DNA of 64,000 bases from Anaerofustis stercorihominis DSM 17244 (GTDB lineage: Bacteria > Bacillota > Clostridia > Eubacteriales > Anaerofustaceae): positions 558,001-622,000 of the forward strand of contig NZ_DS560019.1 of assembly GCF_000154825.1 (NCBI RefSeq), read 5' to 3'. Every line of letters begins with the position of its first letter. The first letter of the stretch is position 1. Below the pieces are notes generated by a model, which saw nothing but the letters and a program-made list of their open reading frames with translations, did not search any database and was not told the DNA's origin. A program made the translations under genes and the position numbers. Positions 31,501 to 37,976 of this stretch are shown here, one piece after another.

Positions 31501-31677
31501 GATTACATCATTTTCTCTGGAGGTATCTATTCTCATGCTTTTTACATCATTGTTTTCAGCCGCTTTAGCAAATATAGGTGAAAATCCACCTAAAAAAACT
31601 TCAAAAAACAATAAAAAAGCTACGAGTAACGATACGCTCTTCTCCATATTTCTTTTCATTTTTCTTCCCTCTTTCAT
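22564..31677 (-). CDS. WapA-like secreted YD-repeat/Rhs polymorphic toxin
   Basis: A 3037-residue contact-toxin carrier. In order: signal peptide (residues 1-40, LLVAFLLFFEVFLGGF...AKA); a leader domain to about 310; a DNRLRE-type carbohydrate-binding module at about 315-485 (as in WapA); Ig/fibronectin-like modules to about 1500; the Rhs-shell start GYFDFETPISNGKVEQSMGN at about 1527; then dozens of YD repeats (GN..YEYD..GRL patterns) to about 2900; the Rhs core YTGQVYDKETGDYYYNARYY and the hinge IRFIDPSGH near 2960. The C-terminus after the hinge is 76 residues in the present frame, cut short at an A8 tract. Rhs shells encapsulate a C-terminal toxin that is released into neighbouring cells; WapA is the Gram-positive prototype. 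Start ATG with AAAGGAG; no sorting motif is seen. It is followed by immunity and displaced tips. Confidence 0.92.
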   Translation of the reverse strand: MKEGRKMKRNMEKSVSLLVAFLLFFEVFLGGFSPIFAKAAENNDVKSMRIDTSRENDVIEKGKDYTIFENEDGSRTMDMYTENVREKDENGEYVDYDSSLKVIPQTRSRSASNYKYKNINGVTDVKLPSDLADNKSISISKDGKDEVIFSPIFKNKVGTEETKGELKKENVSDVYDANEEKNTKIIYGTDDKDIKLEYIPLDNGIKENIILNKKTSTNKFSYELICSGMVPSIPEVGGVLFNDKETGKEKGAILVPYMTDSSENGAYSEDLHYSLEEIDKNKDKYKLTLTVSKEYLNDENRKYPVIIDPTYTAKSTDGVKDVYIESGYPTSNFYVSTIRKMPIGYGSTDKVCRTLMKFPELSAKIKTNYVTSAALKLYELSNGSPFSTVEVHKNASSWALGEVTWNKRPQWTSTVYASKKLSNTTAVHSLNITKLVQEWAKGTQANYGILLKASVESSGTKNYNSFHGTRSSTAAKRPTLTVNYTVPSPKPPGKAEVTVNGAKTVYVNNKSGDKALAVKWTGITSNCLEAVQARHIRYKADNVFDNATETMAYKNTGTVAASGTYNTKAALSSGWTEGRYGIGIRGVDKGNNKGSGTYCYVYVDNTAPNKVSNIKLTSSRDGTSQITSKVKVTYTSGSDPGTNSSGVAKHNIVLYGEKGNVIQNITTTNMSTYTFTNVEAGQNVYVKIASIDKAGNNSGFIQSANHTISNMVKPEIDTINTNSSLSDDAYINNINKEMLISWKINYKDGDKELNLGKITCNVLKEDGSAVTGFSEKNLVFPSDVTGYPKEYKEYNVSNVFGNIDTLSDGKYKVRFRFYSSDNLVYDEKDFIYNKDTTPPVIDINTPDENAVLKLVSNISYTATDNVSGIKDSKIYLIYGNGKEKLLTENSGNYNFDTTNYDEGNYKIKIVVNDKAGNKNEVLRNVSISNPPPTPIVDFTKVFGGSSGSIELNYSWVKGDESISKVDHIEYSIDNKDNWTIIQDSNPNIDKISRYENKTANIAVENLKEGTHTFYFKAVDSDGISGTIRSLKYTVDATAPIISISNPAMNSKFIDLVFLKGTVEDPHLLSYDVMIARGENPVQSDYTLLKTVDNPKEKDTISGTLAVVNLKDNEKYPVGQKFTIKVSAKDTCDNITDENSKIVVEKKDVIHHDADFNVEKTAVNDGEKSEEIVLVGEERASFDLKTLQNEPYNENSTNYYINGSTELKREDGKFDFSDNEKYADDSIHSLIVRDIISETSRYSVPTYDYNLYDNINNDNEVLTNLNKNNSVLSLKDKSIAGEYIINEQAAQIVSDNTLSLKVMAEDTIPEGCEIEYYLSLNDKDYIKVNNDEEYYLGGSTDKFILDSLKLNNIRLKAVLKGSGETSPSISSVNVLAKGSSGDVLKVDMMNKYNPKNVQVKSGLNYRTKISWDKVEGADNDNVIYEIYRSEGNTFDVNKAEVVAEGVKDNYWFDSYTPIDQYSNANNNEGVMTRSSAIMNYEKDFSYKVKAVKDFSGKVRKSNGTLGNNPSTLPALNEYTKRLGDKDYLGYFDFETPISNGKVEQSMGNLVYEQSDGSVKGKNYDIDMSRVYNSNSTSVTPLGIGWDYEFNHILLQTYDEYDDEMGMVYKDGSGTIYNFAKIKNEKLSVKENVDETSGNILSRETKYQSPFGSYIILTKIEKLDVDDIDNDGDLSEVIDVVYTIKTKDGEISTFDRNCQIVSIEDRNGNVMVYRYFDEDINAAMDSNIDFRSRGKKGLLKEVEGLNGKSITEFDNEYKTKLSESSESQQAFKNSRSIISFEYNDNDLIERVNMPHGKYVIYTYKDASFGLGKKRKVLDNVSTHIDETNSLDYSYGYSGGSNLSSVKDGENNEYTVEYYDDNDKLDMVKKITYPNGESKSYEYSKIGTDESVQKFDKTTEYTHKKASLSDNIKNIIGDDPTIIASSEVKYNVDGNIIYSKDSKGNEVISEYENGLEVKTTKTVDTYTLNNGTVQKGSKEMVTTTKYDSIPDNNSLACIADTKGNVLEETANNGSVTKYEYNSEEFDADTEITTLDGTTLEQNKYSYDENGNILMEEETVSGDKTINTYDEDGELLSEENITAGNKISSTSYEYDNKGNTISETTKNASGSEERTTNSEYDKFGRLTKETDAKGYSTMYEYDGYDRVIKTTKNSLTDKEIADGGSNKAIVTENRYNKNGSLVYEKKEDGSEITYEYDNMNRAVRTETAKNGQTSVMTTSYGYAPGNETNFIMGNEENKNYDFLYKETSTTDGIESVSYTDAGGQNVKEYSRGNTTYNEYDNQGQLIKTFNIEDNADVKYGKLIMNLYNEDGQQTCTIENPVYDAENKVYSADDQKSLVTTTKYDKLGNKISETDPMGNETKYGYTEDKKLNKVILPGDNVTEVTENISEGENTKSQTKNALGNKSEEVTDSFGNTVAVRDIGKGTDTEKKIVTKYDYDKNDNKVKETYSNGDYKTFEYDYDGKLLKEEHFRKDDVKKKEDIVYTYDLSGNVVKVVQSKYNEEGEDLSVRYKVNAYDGRNRLVSSYEGEKETPSENERLRYSYNDKNELIKVTYPNFETGTKEVIYEYNDKGKVMNIKALTSSSQGEKLVRQYTYSPKGNVENIKDYTGFDAGNDNYILRSYEYDLFDRVTHIKYANSDDPEKSKEEYKFTYDKNGNILTEEIYNDYLTEAQDKIHVVKNYTYDELGRLTRVDVTDKLVNDSVSTTSYTYDKVGNRLSKTRDGAKEDYEYNDLNELLKVKSGENIIKEYSYDANGNTKKEVSGSKERNYSYDISNQMTKYEAKDGEKVTLTQNNTYNYVGQRIRKEVIDSSTENVQTRVNNYYYNGEEILYVTDINDKKITENVLDTDFTLRFDNNQLSVYTLNSDGRGSTSVVVDAANKGVTGYKYDEFGSTETIGNAIFENEICYTGQVYDKETGDYYYNARYYSPDEGRFITVDTYRGGSNDPLSLNLYTYCLNNPIRFIDPSGHKSMELTVRLYKFAVDKRTKKWGKYTFSAGKIHDIFRSRLDHSSTLLARIKGCATKMKKKGKNKYTNKKNNYIST
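22787..23060 (-). repeat. Rhs-tip repeat, copy 1 (inside the full-length gene)
   Basis: Segment encoding YDEFG to DPSGH, shared with the two displaced tips at 21.3-21.7 and 18.9-19.3 kb in the same orientation. Confidence 0.8.
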
Positions 31678-31721
31678 TTTATACTCCTTTATACTACAAG
31701 TTCATACCATGTTATTTACAC

Positions 31722-31778
31722 ATAATATTCACTTATTATTCATATAACAAGAATATCATACATTAATATCGTTTACAA
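31722..31778 (-). promoter_or_regulatory. Two possible promoters of the Rhs gene
   Basis: TTGTAA (31773-31778) with TATTCT (31750-31755, extended TGA) 17 bp apart, and TTGTTA (31745-31750) with TATTAT (31722-31727) also 17 bp apart, both reading toward the Rhs start at 31677. Either or both may be used. Confidence 0.4.
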
Positions 31779-31840
31779 TGATATTTTATAAAATATGACA
31801 TTATTTACCATAATTATACTTCATAAAGTAATATAAATAA

Positions 31841-31866
31841 AAAAGACTTCTTTCAGAAGTCTTTTT
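31841..31866. terminator. Terminator after nrdG
   Basis: AAAAGACTTCT and AGAAGTCTTTT arms with a 3-nt loop, overlapping the nrdG stop; U-runs on both strands. Confidence 0.85.
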
Positions 31867-32371
31867 CTATAACTTTAAAATTATTTTCTATTGTCTTTTT
31901 CACATCGATCCTTCTTTGATTGGAACTTCCAACAAAAGTTTTATCATAAGTTTTATTTTCAAGCTGGAATTTGCCATCCATTATATAATCATTTAACTTT
32001 ATAAGCTTTAATATATAAGGATCATTTTCACTCATAGTTAATAAATCTTCAAATAAAAATCCGGTATAAGTAATTAAATTCAAACCTTTATTTTTAATTT
32101 CTTTTCCTATTAAATATAAACTTTCAGCCTGCATGAAGGGTTCTCCTCCCGAAAAGGTCACACCGCTTAAAAGAGGATTATCAAATATAGCATTTAATAC
32201 TTTTTCATGACTGACAATTTGCCCGCCGTTAAAATCATGGGTTTGCGGATTATGACATTCGGGACATTTATGAGGACACCCCTGAACAAAAAGCGTAAAT
32301 CGAAGTCCCGGACCGTCAACAATAGATTCCCTAACTATACCCGCTATTCTTATTTCCTTATCTTCATTCAT
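31853..32371 (-). CDS. nrdG: Anaerobic ribonucleotide reductase activating protein
   Basis: Radical-SAM enzyme that installs the glycyl radical on NrdD. The cluster-binding CxxxCxxC is seen as CPHKCPEC at about residues 31-38, preceded by SIVDGPGLRFTLFVQG. SAM-binding GG(E) is seen as FSGGEPFMQ at about 75. Length 172 is typical. It lies 1 nt after the small glycyl-radical-domain gene and completes the operon nrdD - small gene - nrdG. Confidence 0.95.
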   Translation of the reverse strand: MNEDKEIRIAGIVRESIVDGPGLRFTLFVQGCPHKCPECHNPQTHDFNGGQIVSHEKVLNAIFDNPLLSGVTFSGGEPFMQAESLYLIGKEIKNKGLNLITYTGFLFEDLLTMSENDPYILKLIKLNDYIMDGKFQLENKTYDKTFVGSSNQRRIDVKKTIENNFKVIEKDF

Positions 32372-32372
32372 C

Positions 32373-32711
32373 CTACAAAGTTTCCATATCAGAATTCAAA
32401 GAATGTTTTACCCTATCCTGTTCTTCACTTCTCTTAGCATCGTTAAATCTATCCAAAGTACCTACAAGATATCCCGTTATTCTTCTTATCCTGTCGAAAG
32501 GGATAGGTTTTACTTTAGCACTTCTTCCAATGTATCCACTTTCTTCATCTGCATATAAGCTAAGTTCGATTACTTCACTGTTCTTTTCTTTCTCTACTTC
32601 TTTGATATATGCCTTAATTTCTTCTTTTGTCAAATTTTCTATATTTCCATACACATATACATTAGTATCATTTATTTTAGTTTCATAAGTCAATTCTTTT
32701 GCTGTGTTCAT
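32373..32711 (-). CDS. Small stand-alone NrdD-type glycyl radical domain protein
   Basis: A 112-residue protein between nrdD and nrdG. Residues 71-112 (PFDRIRRITGYLVG... DRVKHSLNSDMETL) are nearly identical to the C-terminal 42 residues of NrdD encoded next to it (PFERIRRITGYLVG... DRVKHSLNSEMESL). This block holds the glycyl radical site, the Gly of RITGYLVG, here Gly80. The NrdD zinc cysteines (CGYNG...CPHC) are missing. The N-terminal 70 residues are a separate charged alpha/beta-like segment with no match to NrdD that I can see. By analogy with GrcA (YfiD), which replaces the oxygen-cleaved glycyl domain of pyruvate formate-lyase, it could be a spare radical domain for NrdD (inference). 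Alternatively it may be a regulator or a duplication remnant, but its intact frame and tight spacing argue for function. Confidence 0.85.
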   Translation of the reverse strand: MNTAKELTYETKINDTNVYVYGNIENLTKEEIKAYIKEVEKEKNSEVIELSLYADEESGYIGRSAKVKPIPFDRIRRITGYLVGTLDRFNDAKRSEEQDRVKHSLNSDMETL

Positions 32712-32722
32712 TATATTACCTC

Positions 32723-35056
32723 CTATAAACTTTCCATTTCTGAATTTAGCGAATGCTTTACTCTGTCCGATTCTTCAGCTCTTTTGCCGTTATTAAACCT
32801 ATCCAAAGTACCCACCAAATATCCGGTTATCCTTCTTATTCTTTCAAAAGGAACATCAATATCATCTTCTTTTCTGTGACAGTGCGGACATTCATCATAG
32901 ATTACTCCGTTGTATCCGCATACAGGGTCCCTGTCAACCGGGTGATTTATAGCACCGTAACCAAGTCCCATATCTTTCATACATCTTACTATTTTTTCGA
33001 ATGCTTCTAAATTTTTTGTAGTATCACCGTCAAGTTCGACATATGTTATATGTCCGCCGTTTGTAAGCTCATGGAAAGGAGCTTCTTTTTTGATCTTTTC
33101 AAATGCACTTATATCATATCCAACAGGTACATGGAATGAATTAGTATAATAATCTTTGTCAGTTACACCTTCGATAACTCCGTATCTCTTTTTATCCATT
33201 CTAACAAATCTTCCGGATAATCCTTCGGCAGGAGTTGCGACCAACGAGAAGTTAAGACCTCTTTTTTCCGTTTCTTCGTCAACTTTATTTCTCATATGAG
33301 AAATTATTTCAAGTCCGAGTTTTTCGCTTTCTTCGCTTTGACCGTGATGTTTTCCGACCAATGCGGTCAAGGTTTCCGCTAGTCCGATAAAACCTATGCT
33401 CAAAGTTCCGTGCTTCAATACTTCTTCCACCGTATCATCAGGCTTTAAATTTTCTGAATTTATCCAAACACCTTCACCCATTAAGAAAGGAGAATTTCTG
33501 ACTGTCTTTGCGCATTGTATTTTAAATCTATGAAGGAGCTGTTTAACGCAAAGGTTCATTTCATCATCAAGCATAGAATAAAATTTATCAATATCACCTT
33601 TTGCTTCTATTGCAAGTCTTGGAAGATTGATTGAAGTAAAACTTAAATTACCTCTCCCCGTTACTATTTCATTATCTTTATCAACATTTGCCATTACTCT
33701 TGTTCTGCATCCCATATATGCAATTTCTGAGTCCGGGTCTCCTTCTTTATAATATTTTAAATTGAAAGGAGAATCTATAAAAGAGAAATTAGGAAATAAT
33801 CTCTCACTGGAAACTTCCATGGCAAGTTTAAATAAATCATAGTTAGGGTCTTCGGGATTATAATTTACGCCTTCCTTAACCTTAAATATTTGGACAGGGA
33901 AAATAGGGGTTTCTCCGTTTCCAAGCCCCGATTTGGTTGCAAGAAGAACATTTCTTATGATCATTCTTCCTTCACTCGACGTATCCGTACCGTAATTGAT
34001 AGAACTGAACGGAACCTGAGCTCCTGCTCTGGAATGCATTGTATTTAAATTATGAATCAACGCTTCCATAGCCTGATATGTAGCTTTATCCGTTTCTTTC
34101 AAAGAACTTTTCTTTGTGAAAGAAATCAATGTATTCACATCATCATGGTCTAATTTATCAAGCTCTTCTCTTTCAAGTTTTAGAAATTCTTCATTATCAT
34201 CAAGTGTTGGATATAATCCCGATTTTTCCTCAATATTCTTATAAATATTTTTTGATACTTCTTCACTGTTTTCTATCCCTGCGAGAAGCTCCAATGCTTT
34301 AGCCATATTTGTGATATAAGTTTTTCTATATGTTTTTTTTACACCCTGTGCCAAATCATAGTCAAATTTCGGGATACTTTGACCGCCGTGCTGATCATTT
34401 TGATTTGACTGAATTGCTATACAGGCAAGTGCGGAATAAGTCCTTATATCCTTAGGTTCTCTGATAAATCCGTTACCTGTCGAAAACCCGCCTTTAAATA
34501 ATTTTTGTAAATCTATCTGGCAGCATGTTGTAGTTAATGTATAAAAATCCAAATCATGGATATGTATATCGCCTTTGGCATGTGCGGCAGCATGTTTTTC
34601 GTCCAAAATAAACATTTCATAAAAATTCTTTGCACCTTCGGAACCGTATTTAAGCATGGTTCCCATGGCGGTATCACCGTTTATATTTGCATTCTCTCTC
34701 TTTACATCATTTTCAATTGAGCTTTTGAAAGTTAAATCTTCATAGATTTTCATCAGTTTGGTATTCATTTCTCTGACTTTATTTCTTTCCGCTCTATATA
34801 ATATATAATTCTTTGCAGTCTTGGCATGTCCACTTTCAATCAACGTCTTCTCAACTGTATCCTGTATTTGTTCTACCGTAGGAACTATATCTATATATTT
34901 CTCATTTAATATATTATCTACTTTATCAGATAGCTCTTTTGCCGTAGCATAATCCTGTCCGCCCGCTGCTTCGGCTGCTTTATAAATGGCATCTGTTATC
35001 TTCTTCTTTTCGTATCTGCTCGTACGTCCGTCTCTTTTTAAAATCTCTGTTACCAT
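32723..35056 (-). CDS. nrdD: Anaerobic (class III) ribonucleoside-triphosphate reductase
   Basis: Reduces ribonucleoside triphosphates to deoxynucleotides under anaerobic conditions with a glycyl radical. Seen: an N-terminal ATP-cone (VTEILKRDGRTSRYEKKKI..., residues 1-90) for allosteric control; the large barrel with DIHIHDLDFY near 165 and YMGCRTRVM near 448; a C-terminal zinc site (CGYNGVIYDECPHC, about 716-728); and the glycyl radical loop RITGYLVG with Gly at about 742. Length 777 is normal. The ATG start is followed by VTEILKRDG, typical of ATP cones. It is the first gene of the nrdD operon, with a consensus promoter flanked by NrdR-box-like palindromes 55-115 bp upstream. Confidence 0.97.
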   Translation of the reverse strand: MVTEILKRDGRTSRYEKKKITDAIYKAAEAAGGQDYATAKELSDKVDNILNEKYIDIVPTVEQIQDTVEKTLIESGHAKTAKNYILYRAERNKVREMNTKLMKIYEDLTFKSSIENDVKRENANINGDTAMGTMLKYGSEGAKNFYEMFILDEKHAAAHAKGDIHIHDLDFYTLTTTCCQIDLQKLFKGGFSTGNGFIREPKDIRTYSALACIAIQSNQNDQHGGQSIPKFDYDLAQGVKKTYRKTYITNMAKALELLAGIENSEEVSKNIYKNIEEKSGLYPTLDDNEEFLKLEREELDKLDHDDVNTLISFTKKSSLKETDKATYQAMEALIHNLNTMHSRAGAQVPFSSINYGTDTSSEGRMIIRNVLLATKSGLGNGETPIFPVQIFKVKEGVNYNPEDPNYDLFKLAMEVSSERLFPNFSFIDSPFNLKYYKEGDPDSEIAYMGCRTRVMANVDKDNEIVTGRGNLSFTSINLPRLAIEAKGDIDKFYSMLDDEMNLCVKQLLHRFKIQCAKTVRNSPFLMGEGVWINSENLKPDDTVEEVLKHGTLSIGFIGLAETLTALVGKHHGQSEESEKLGLEIISHMRNKVDEETEKRGLNFSLVATPAEGLSGRFVRMDKKRYGVIEGVTDKDYYTNSFHVPVGYDISAFEKIKKEAPFHELTNGGHITYVELDGDTTKNLEAFEKIVRCMKDMGLGYGAINHPVDRDPVCGYNGVIYDECPHCHRKEDDIDVPFERIRRITGYLVGTLDRFNNGKRAEESDRVKHSLNSEMESL

Positions 35057-35110
35057 TACTGTTCTCCTATATTTTCTAATCGATTCAACTGCCTAATCAA
35101 GGCTACGTTA

Positions 35111-35171
35111 ACAATTATATATTGTGGTATATGGTATTGTCAAGCATAAAAAACACAATATATTGTGTTTT
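35111..35171 (-). promoter_or_regulatory. nrdD promoter with two NrdR-box-like sites
   Basis: Promoter: TTGACA (35138-35143) and TATAAT (35114-35119), 18 bp apart, both perfect consensus. NrdR-type palindromes: ACACAATATATTGTGT (35153-35168, perfect, with further symmetric flanks to 35150-35171) just upstream of the -35, and a weaker half-conserved copy (35112-35127) over the -10. Their centres are 41 bp apart, about four helical turns, as expected for cooperative NrdR repression by (d)ATP state. Confidence 0.8.
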
Positions 35172-35304
35172 ATCAAATTTACTTGACTTGGGAAATAATA
35201 TAAGTAATTAAGAATTTTTCCTGTTATAAATTATAAATATATACTCGTATTTTAGACCTTTAATTAAAGAGAATATAAATGAAAATTCTGAGAAAAATAC
35301 TTAT

Positions 35305-36289
35305 ATGGAAAAGATATGTTTTTTTAATACGAAATCTTATGATATAAAATGGTTTGATCATTATAACAAAAACTATGAAATAAAATTTTATGAAAGCAGA
35401 CTCAATAAAAACTCTGCCATTTTAGCCTCCGGTTCCGGCGGCATAATTTCTTTTGTAAATGATAATTTAGATAAGGATACTATTGATATTTTATATGAAT
35501 TGGGAGTTAAAGTGATAGCTCTAAGATGTGCAGGCTATAATCATGTCGATTTAAATGCGGCAAAAGACAAAATAAAAATATTGAACGTTCCTTCATATTC
35601 CCCAAGCTCCGTAGCTGAATATGCAATAGGTATGTTTTTGACACTAAACAGAAAAATACACAAAGCTTATACAAAAACAAGGGATTATAATTTTAGTTTA
35701 AACGGGATGGTTGGATTTGATTTAAAAGGAAAAACGATAGGTATAATCGGAACGGGAAAAATAGGAGAAGAACTAATAGAGATATGCAAAGGATTTAAAA
35801 TGAATGTGATTGCATACGATTTATTTCCTAAGAAGGATGGCGATATACAATATGTTGATTTAAATACCCTTTTAAATAACAGTGATATAATTTCTCTTCA
35901 TTGCCCTTTAACTAAAGATACAAAATATCTAATAAATAAAAAAACCCTGCAAAAAATAGAAAAAAGGAGCCTATATAATTAACACTTCGAGAGGAGAATT
36001 AATAGAAACGGATTCATTGATAAGCGCTCTTAAAGACGGTTTGATAGGAGGAGCTTGTCTTGATGTATACGAAGGTGAAAAAGATTTCTTCTATGAAGAT
36101 AAGTCGGATCTAATCAAAAGAGATGACAAACTATCGGCTCTGGTATCAATGCCAAATGTTATACTTACATCTCATCAGGCTTTTTTAACAGATGAAGCTT
36201 TGAAAAATATAGCAAAAATTACTATACAAAATCTAGATGATTTTTATGGCAGAAAAAAATTAAAAAATGAAGTTAAAATAAAAGGATAG
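35305..36289 (+). pseudogene. D-lactate dehydrogenase-like 2-hydroxyacid dehydrogenase, frameshifted
   Basis: NAD-dependent D-2-hydroxyacid dehydrogenase of the LdhA type, split into two frames. The first part (to 35982) has the N-terminal substrate lid, LRCAGYNHVDL, and the Rossmann loop GIIGTGKIGEEL. The second carries NTSRGELIETDSL, GACLDVYEGE and the catalytic-His segment LTSHQAFLT. The break is in an A6 tract (35960-35965); five A would restore one frame of about 327 residues, including the missing KGAYII before NTSRG. The catalytic Arg, Glu and His contexts are otherwise intact, so the loss is recent, or it is a sequence error. It stands alone, divergent from nrdD, with a terminator directly after it. 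Start ATG at 35305; ribosome site weak. Confidence 0.8.
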
Positions 36290-36306
36290 ACTTTAGTCTA
36301 TCCTTT
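36281..36306. terminator. Bidirectional terminator after the ldh-like gene
   Basis: AAAGGATAGA and TCTATCCTTT arms with a 6-nt loop; it overlaps the ends of the two convergent genes. Confidence 0.85.
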
Positions 36307-37063
36307 AAGCTGTTTGTTCACTCTGATTTTTTGCTTTTTTTCTATATGAGACTTCCCAAGGAAGATACATCAACAGCCAAGCACTCAGTACCAAAACAAT
36401 CAAAGCTATTAAATAACCTCCGCCAAAGATGTCATATAAAAACACCAACGGAGAACCTTTAGACGGTCCGTTTAAAAACATAAAATTAGTATCCCACATT
36501 TTATTTATAAAGTATATCGGTACCGCAATAACGCCGATAAGTAAAGATGTCTTAGGTAAATTTTTAAAATTAGGTTTTAATCTGCCGCTGTATAAAAGCA
36601 TCGTAACAAATACAACCAGCCATGTATGTATAGTGAATGAATTGATATTCGAAAAATGCATCATCGGATACTCGGTCCAGTTGGGAAATAATAATGCAGC
36701 CAAGGCTCCGGGCAGAGACAAGGCATATAAATATTCACCATTAACTTTACCGGGTTTGTACGCATACCAAAAAGTTATAAATATTGATATCCCACATAAA
36801 TGAAGAGGCAAGTGTTCTAAATTTAGGGTTCCGGCATAAAAATGAAGGATATCTTTTAATAATTCCTGAACCACAATAAGTACTGCAAAAAACTTTAAAA
36901 GTTTTATTTTGCTGTTCTGTACTTAATTTAACAAATTTTTTACACATATATATATTAAAACCAGTATAGTTAACAATAAAATCATATGTTCAATGCCATA
37001 TGCATGCCATTTTAATGATAAAGGAACTATATTGGGATTAGCAAAAAAATATTTTAAAGTCAT
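36305..37063 (-). pseudogene. YwaF-type membrane protein, broken copy
   Basis: A paralogue of the intact gene just upstream (37083-37847): same order of segments, for example LPLHLCGISIFITFWYA, EYLYALSLPGALAALLF, YSGRLKPNFKNL, NFMFLNGPSKGSPLV and LPWEVSYRKK. These are TMEM_YwaF/TP0381-type polytopic membrane proteins of unknown function with about six helices. The frame from the ATG at 37061-37063 (MTLKYFFANPN...) is broken twice: one extra AT unit in the (AT)n run near 36945-36955 and one extra base in the A6 tract 36887-36892. The last 189 residues are open from 36874. Both lesions are slippage-type indels. Confidence 0.75.
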
Positions 37064-37082
37064 AATCATTCCTCGTTTTATT

Positions 37083-37847
37083 TTAAACTAACTGCTCAAT
37101 TTCACTTTCTTTTTTATATTTGATTTCCCAAGGGATATACATCAATGTCCATATGATTAGTATCAGACAAATGCCCGCAAATATATAACCCGGACTTCCA
37201 AACAAATTTTCAAGAAGTACAAGCGGAGAACCCGGAGACGGGGTATTTAAAAACATAAAATTAGTACCTATAATTTTATTTAATCTAAATGCTATAAAAC
37301 CTAAAGGAAACATAAACATGATACATCTATTCAAATTCTTATAATTAGGTTTTAATTTGCCGGAGTATATCAGCAACACGGGTACCATAAGAAGAAGCAT
37401 ATGAAATATGGTAGAATCTATATTTGTAAAAGATATCCTTGCAAAATCGGTCCAATCTGCAAATAAAAGTGCGGCAACCGCAGCAGGAAGAGAAAAAGCA
37501 TATAAATATTCTTTATTTAGTTTATTTGGCTTAAATGCGTACCATAATGTCACAAATATTGAAAACCTACATAAATGAAGTGGTATATCTTCGTAAATCA
37601 AAACACCCGTCAGATAATGAACGATATTTTTAAATATCTCTTGTACTAACATAAATACTGCAATCTTCTTTATAAAACTGTCTTGTTTTTTAAGATCCCA
37701 TAAAGTAAATTTTTTACACATATATATAATCAAAAAAGCTACACAAATTAAAGTTAATATATGACCTATATCAAACAATCTCCATGTAAGCTCCTTAGGA
37801 ACATAGCCTCCACTGTCAGGTGACACAAAAAAATATTTAAAATCCAT
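37083..37847 (-). CDS. YwaF-type integral membrane protein
   Basis: A 254-residue polytopic protein of the TMEM_YwaF (TIGR02206-like) family. It has about six membrane segments, the conserved IPLHLCRFSIF stretch in helix 3 and KYKK at the cytoplasmic end. The N-terminus FKYFFVSPDSGGYVPKELTWRLF is hydrophilic and is followed by a helix at about 27-45. Biochemical function is unknown for the family. The ATG has AAAGAGGGA upstream. A broken tandem copy follows about 20 nt downstream, and upstream lies the 53-bp repeat that bounds the acetylation module. No regulatory partner is evident. Confidence 0.8.
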   Translation of the reverse strand: MDFKYFFVSPDSGGYVPKELTWRLFDIGHILTLICVAFLIIYMCKKFTLWDLKKQDSFIKKIAVFMLVQEIFKNIVHYLTGVLIYEDIPLHLCRFSIFVTLWYAFKPNKLNKEYLYAFSLPAAVAALLFADWTDFARISFTNIDSTIFHMLLLMVPVLLIYSGKLKPNYKNLNRCIMFMFPLGFIAFRLNKIIGTNFMFLNTPSPGSPLVLLENLFGSPGYIFAGICLILIIWTLMYIPWEIKYKKESEIEQLV

Positions 37848-37920
37848 AATTCCCTCTTTTTATACAAATATAAACTTATTATAATATTTTTAGACTTTAA
37901 ATTCCACTAAAACAAAATAA

Positions 37921-37973
37921 AAAGTCCCTTACCAATAAAGTAAGAGACTTTATCTAAATCATATTTTCAAATT
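37921..37973. repeat. 53-bp direct repeat, left copy (copied ligA 3' end)
   Basis: Identical over 53 bp to 40871-40923, offset 2950 bp. It contains the ligA terminator hairpin (AAAGTCCCTTAC / GTAAGAGACTTT) and the DNA encoding the last LigA residues and stop. Here it serves as the terminator of the DHHW gene. Confidence 0.9.
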
Positions 37974-37976
37974 TAT

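Noticed and set aside
35940-36020. Programmed ribosomal frameshifting in the D-lactate dehydrogenase gene
   Set aside because: No slippery heptamer with downstream structure and no family precedent; a one-base change in an A-run is simpler.
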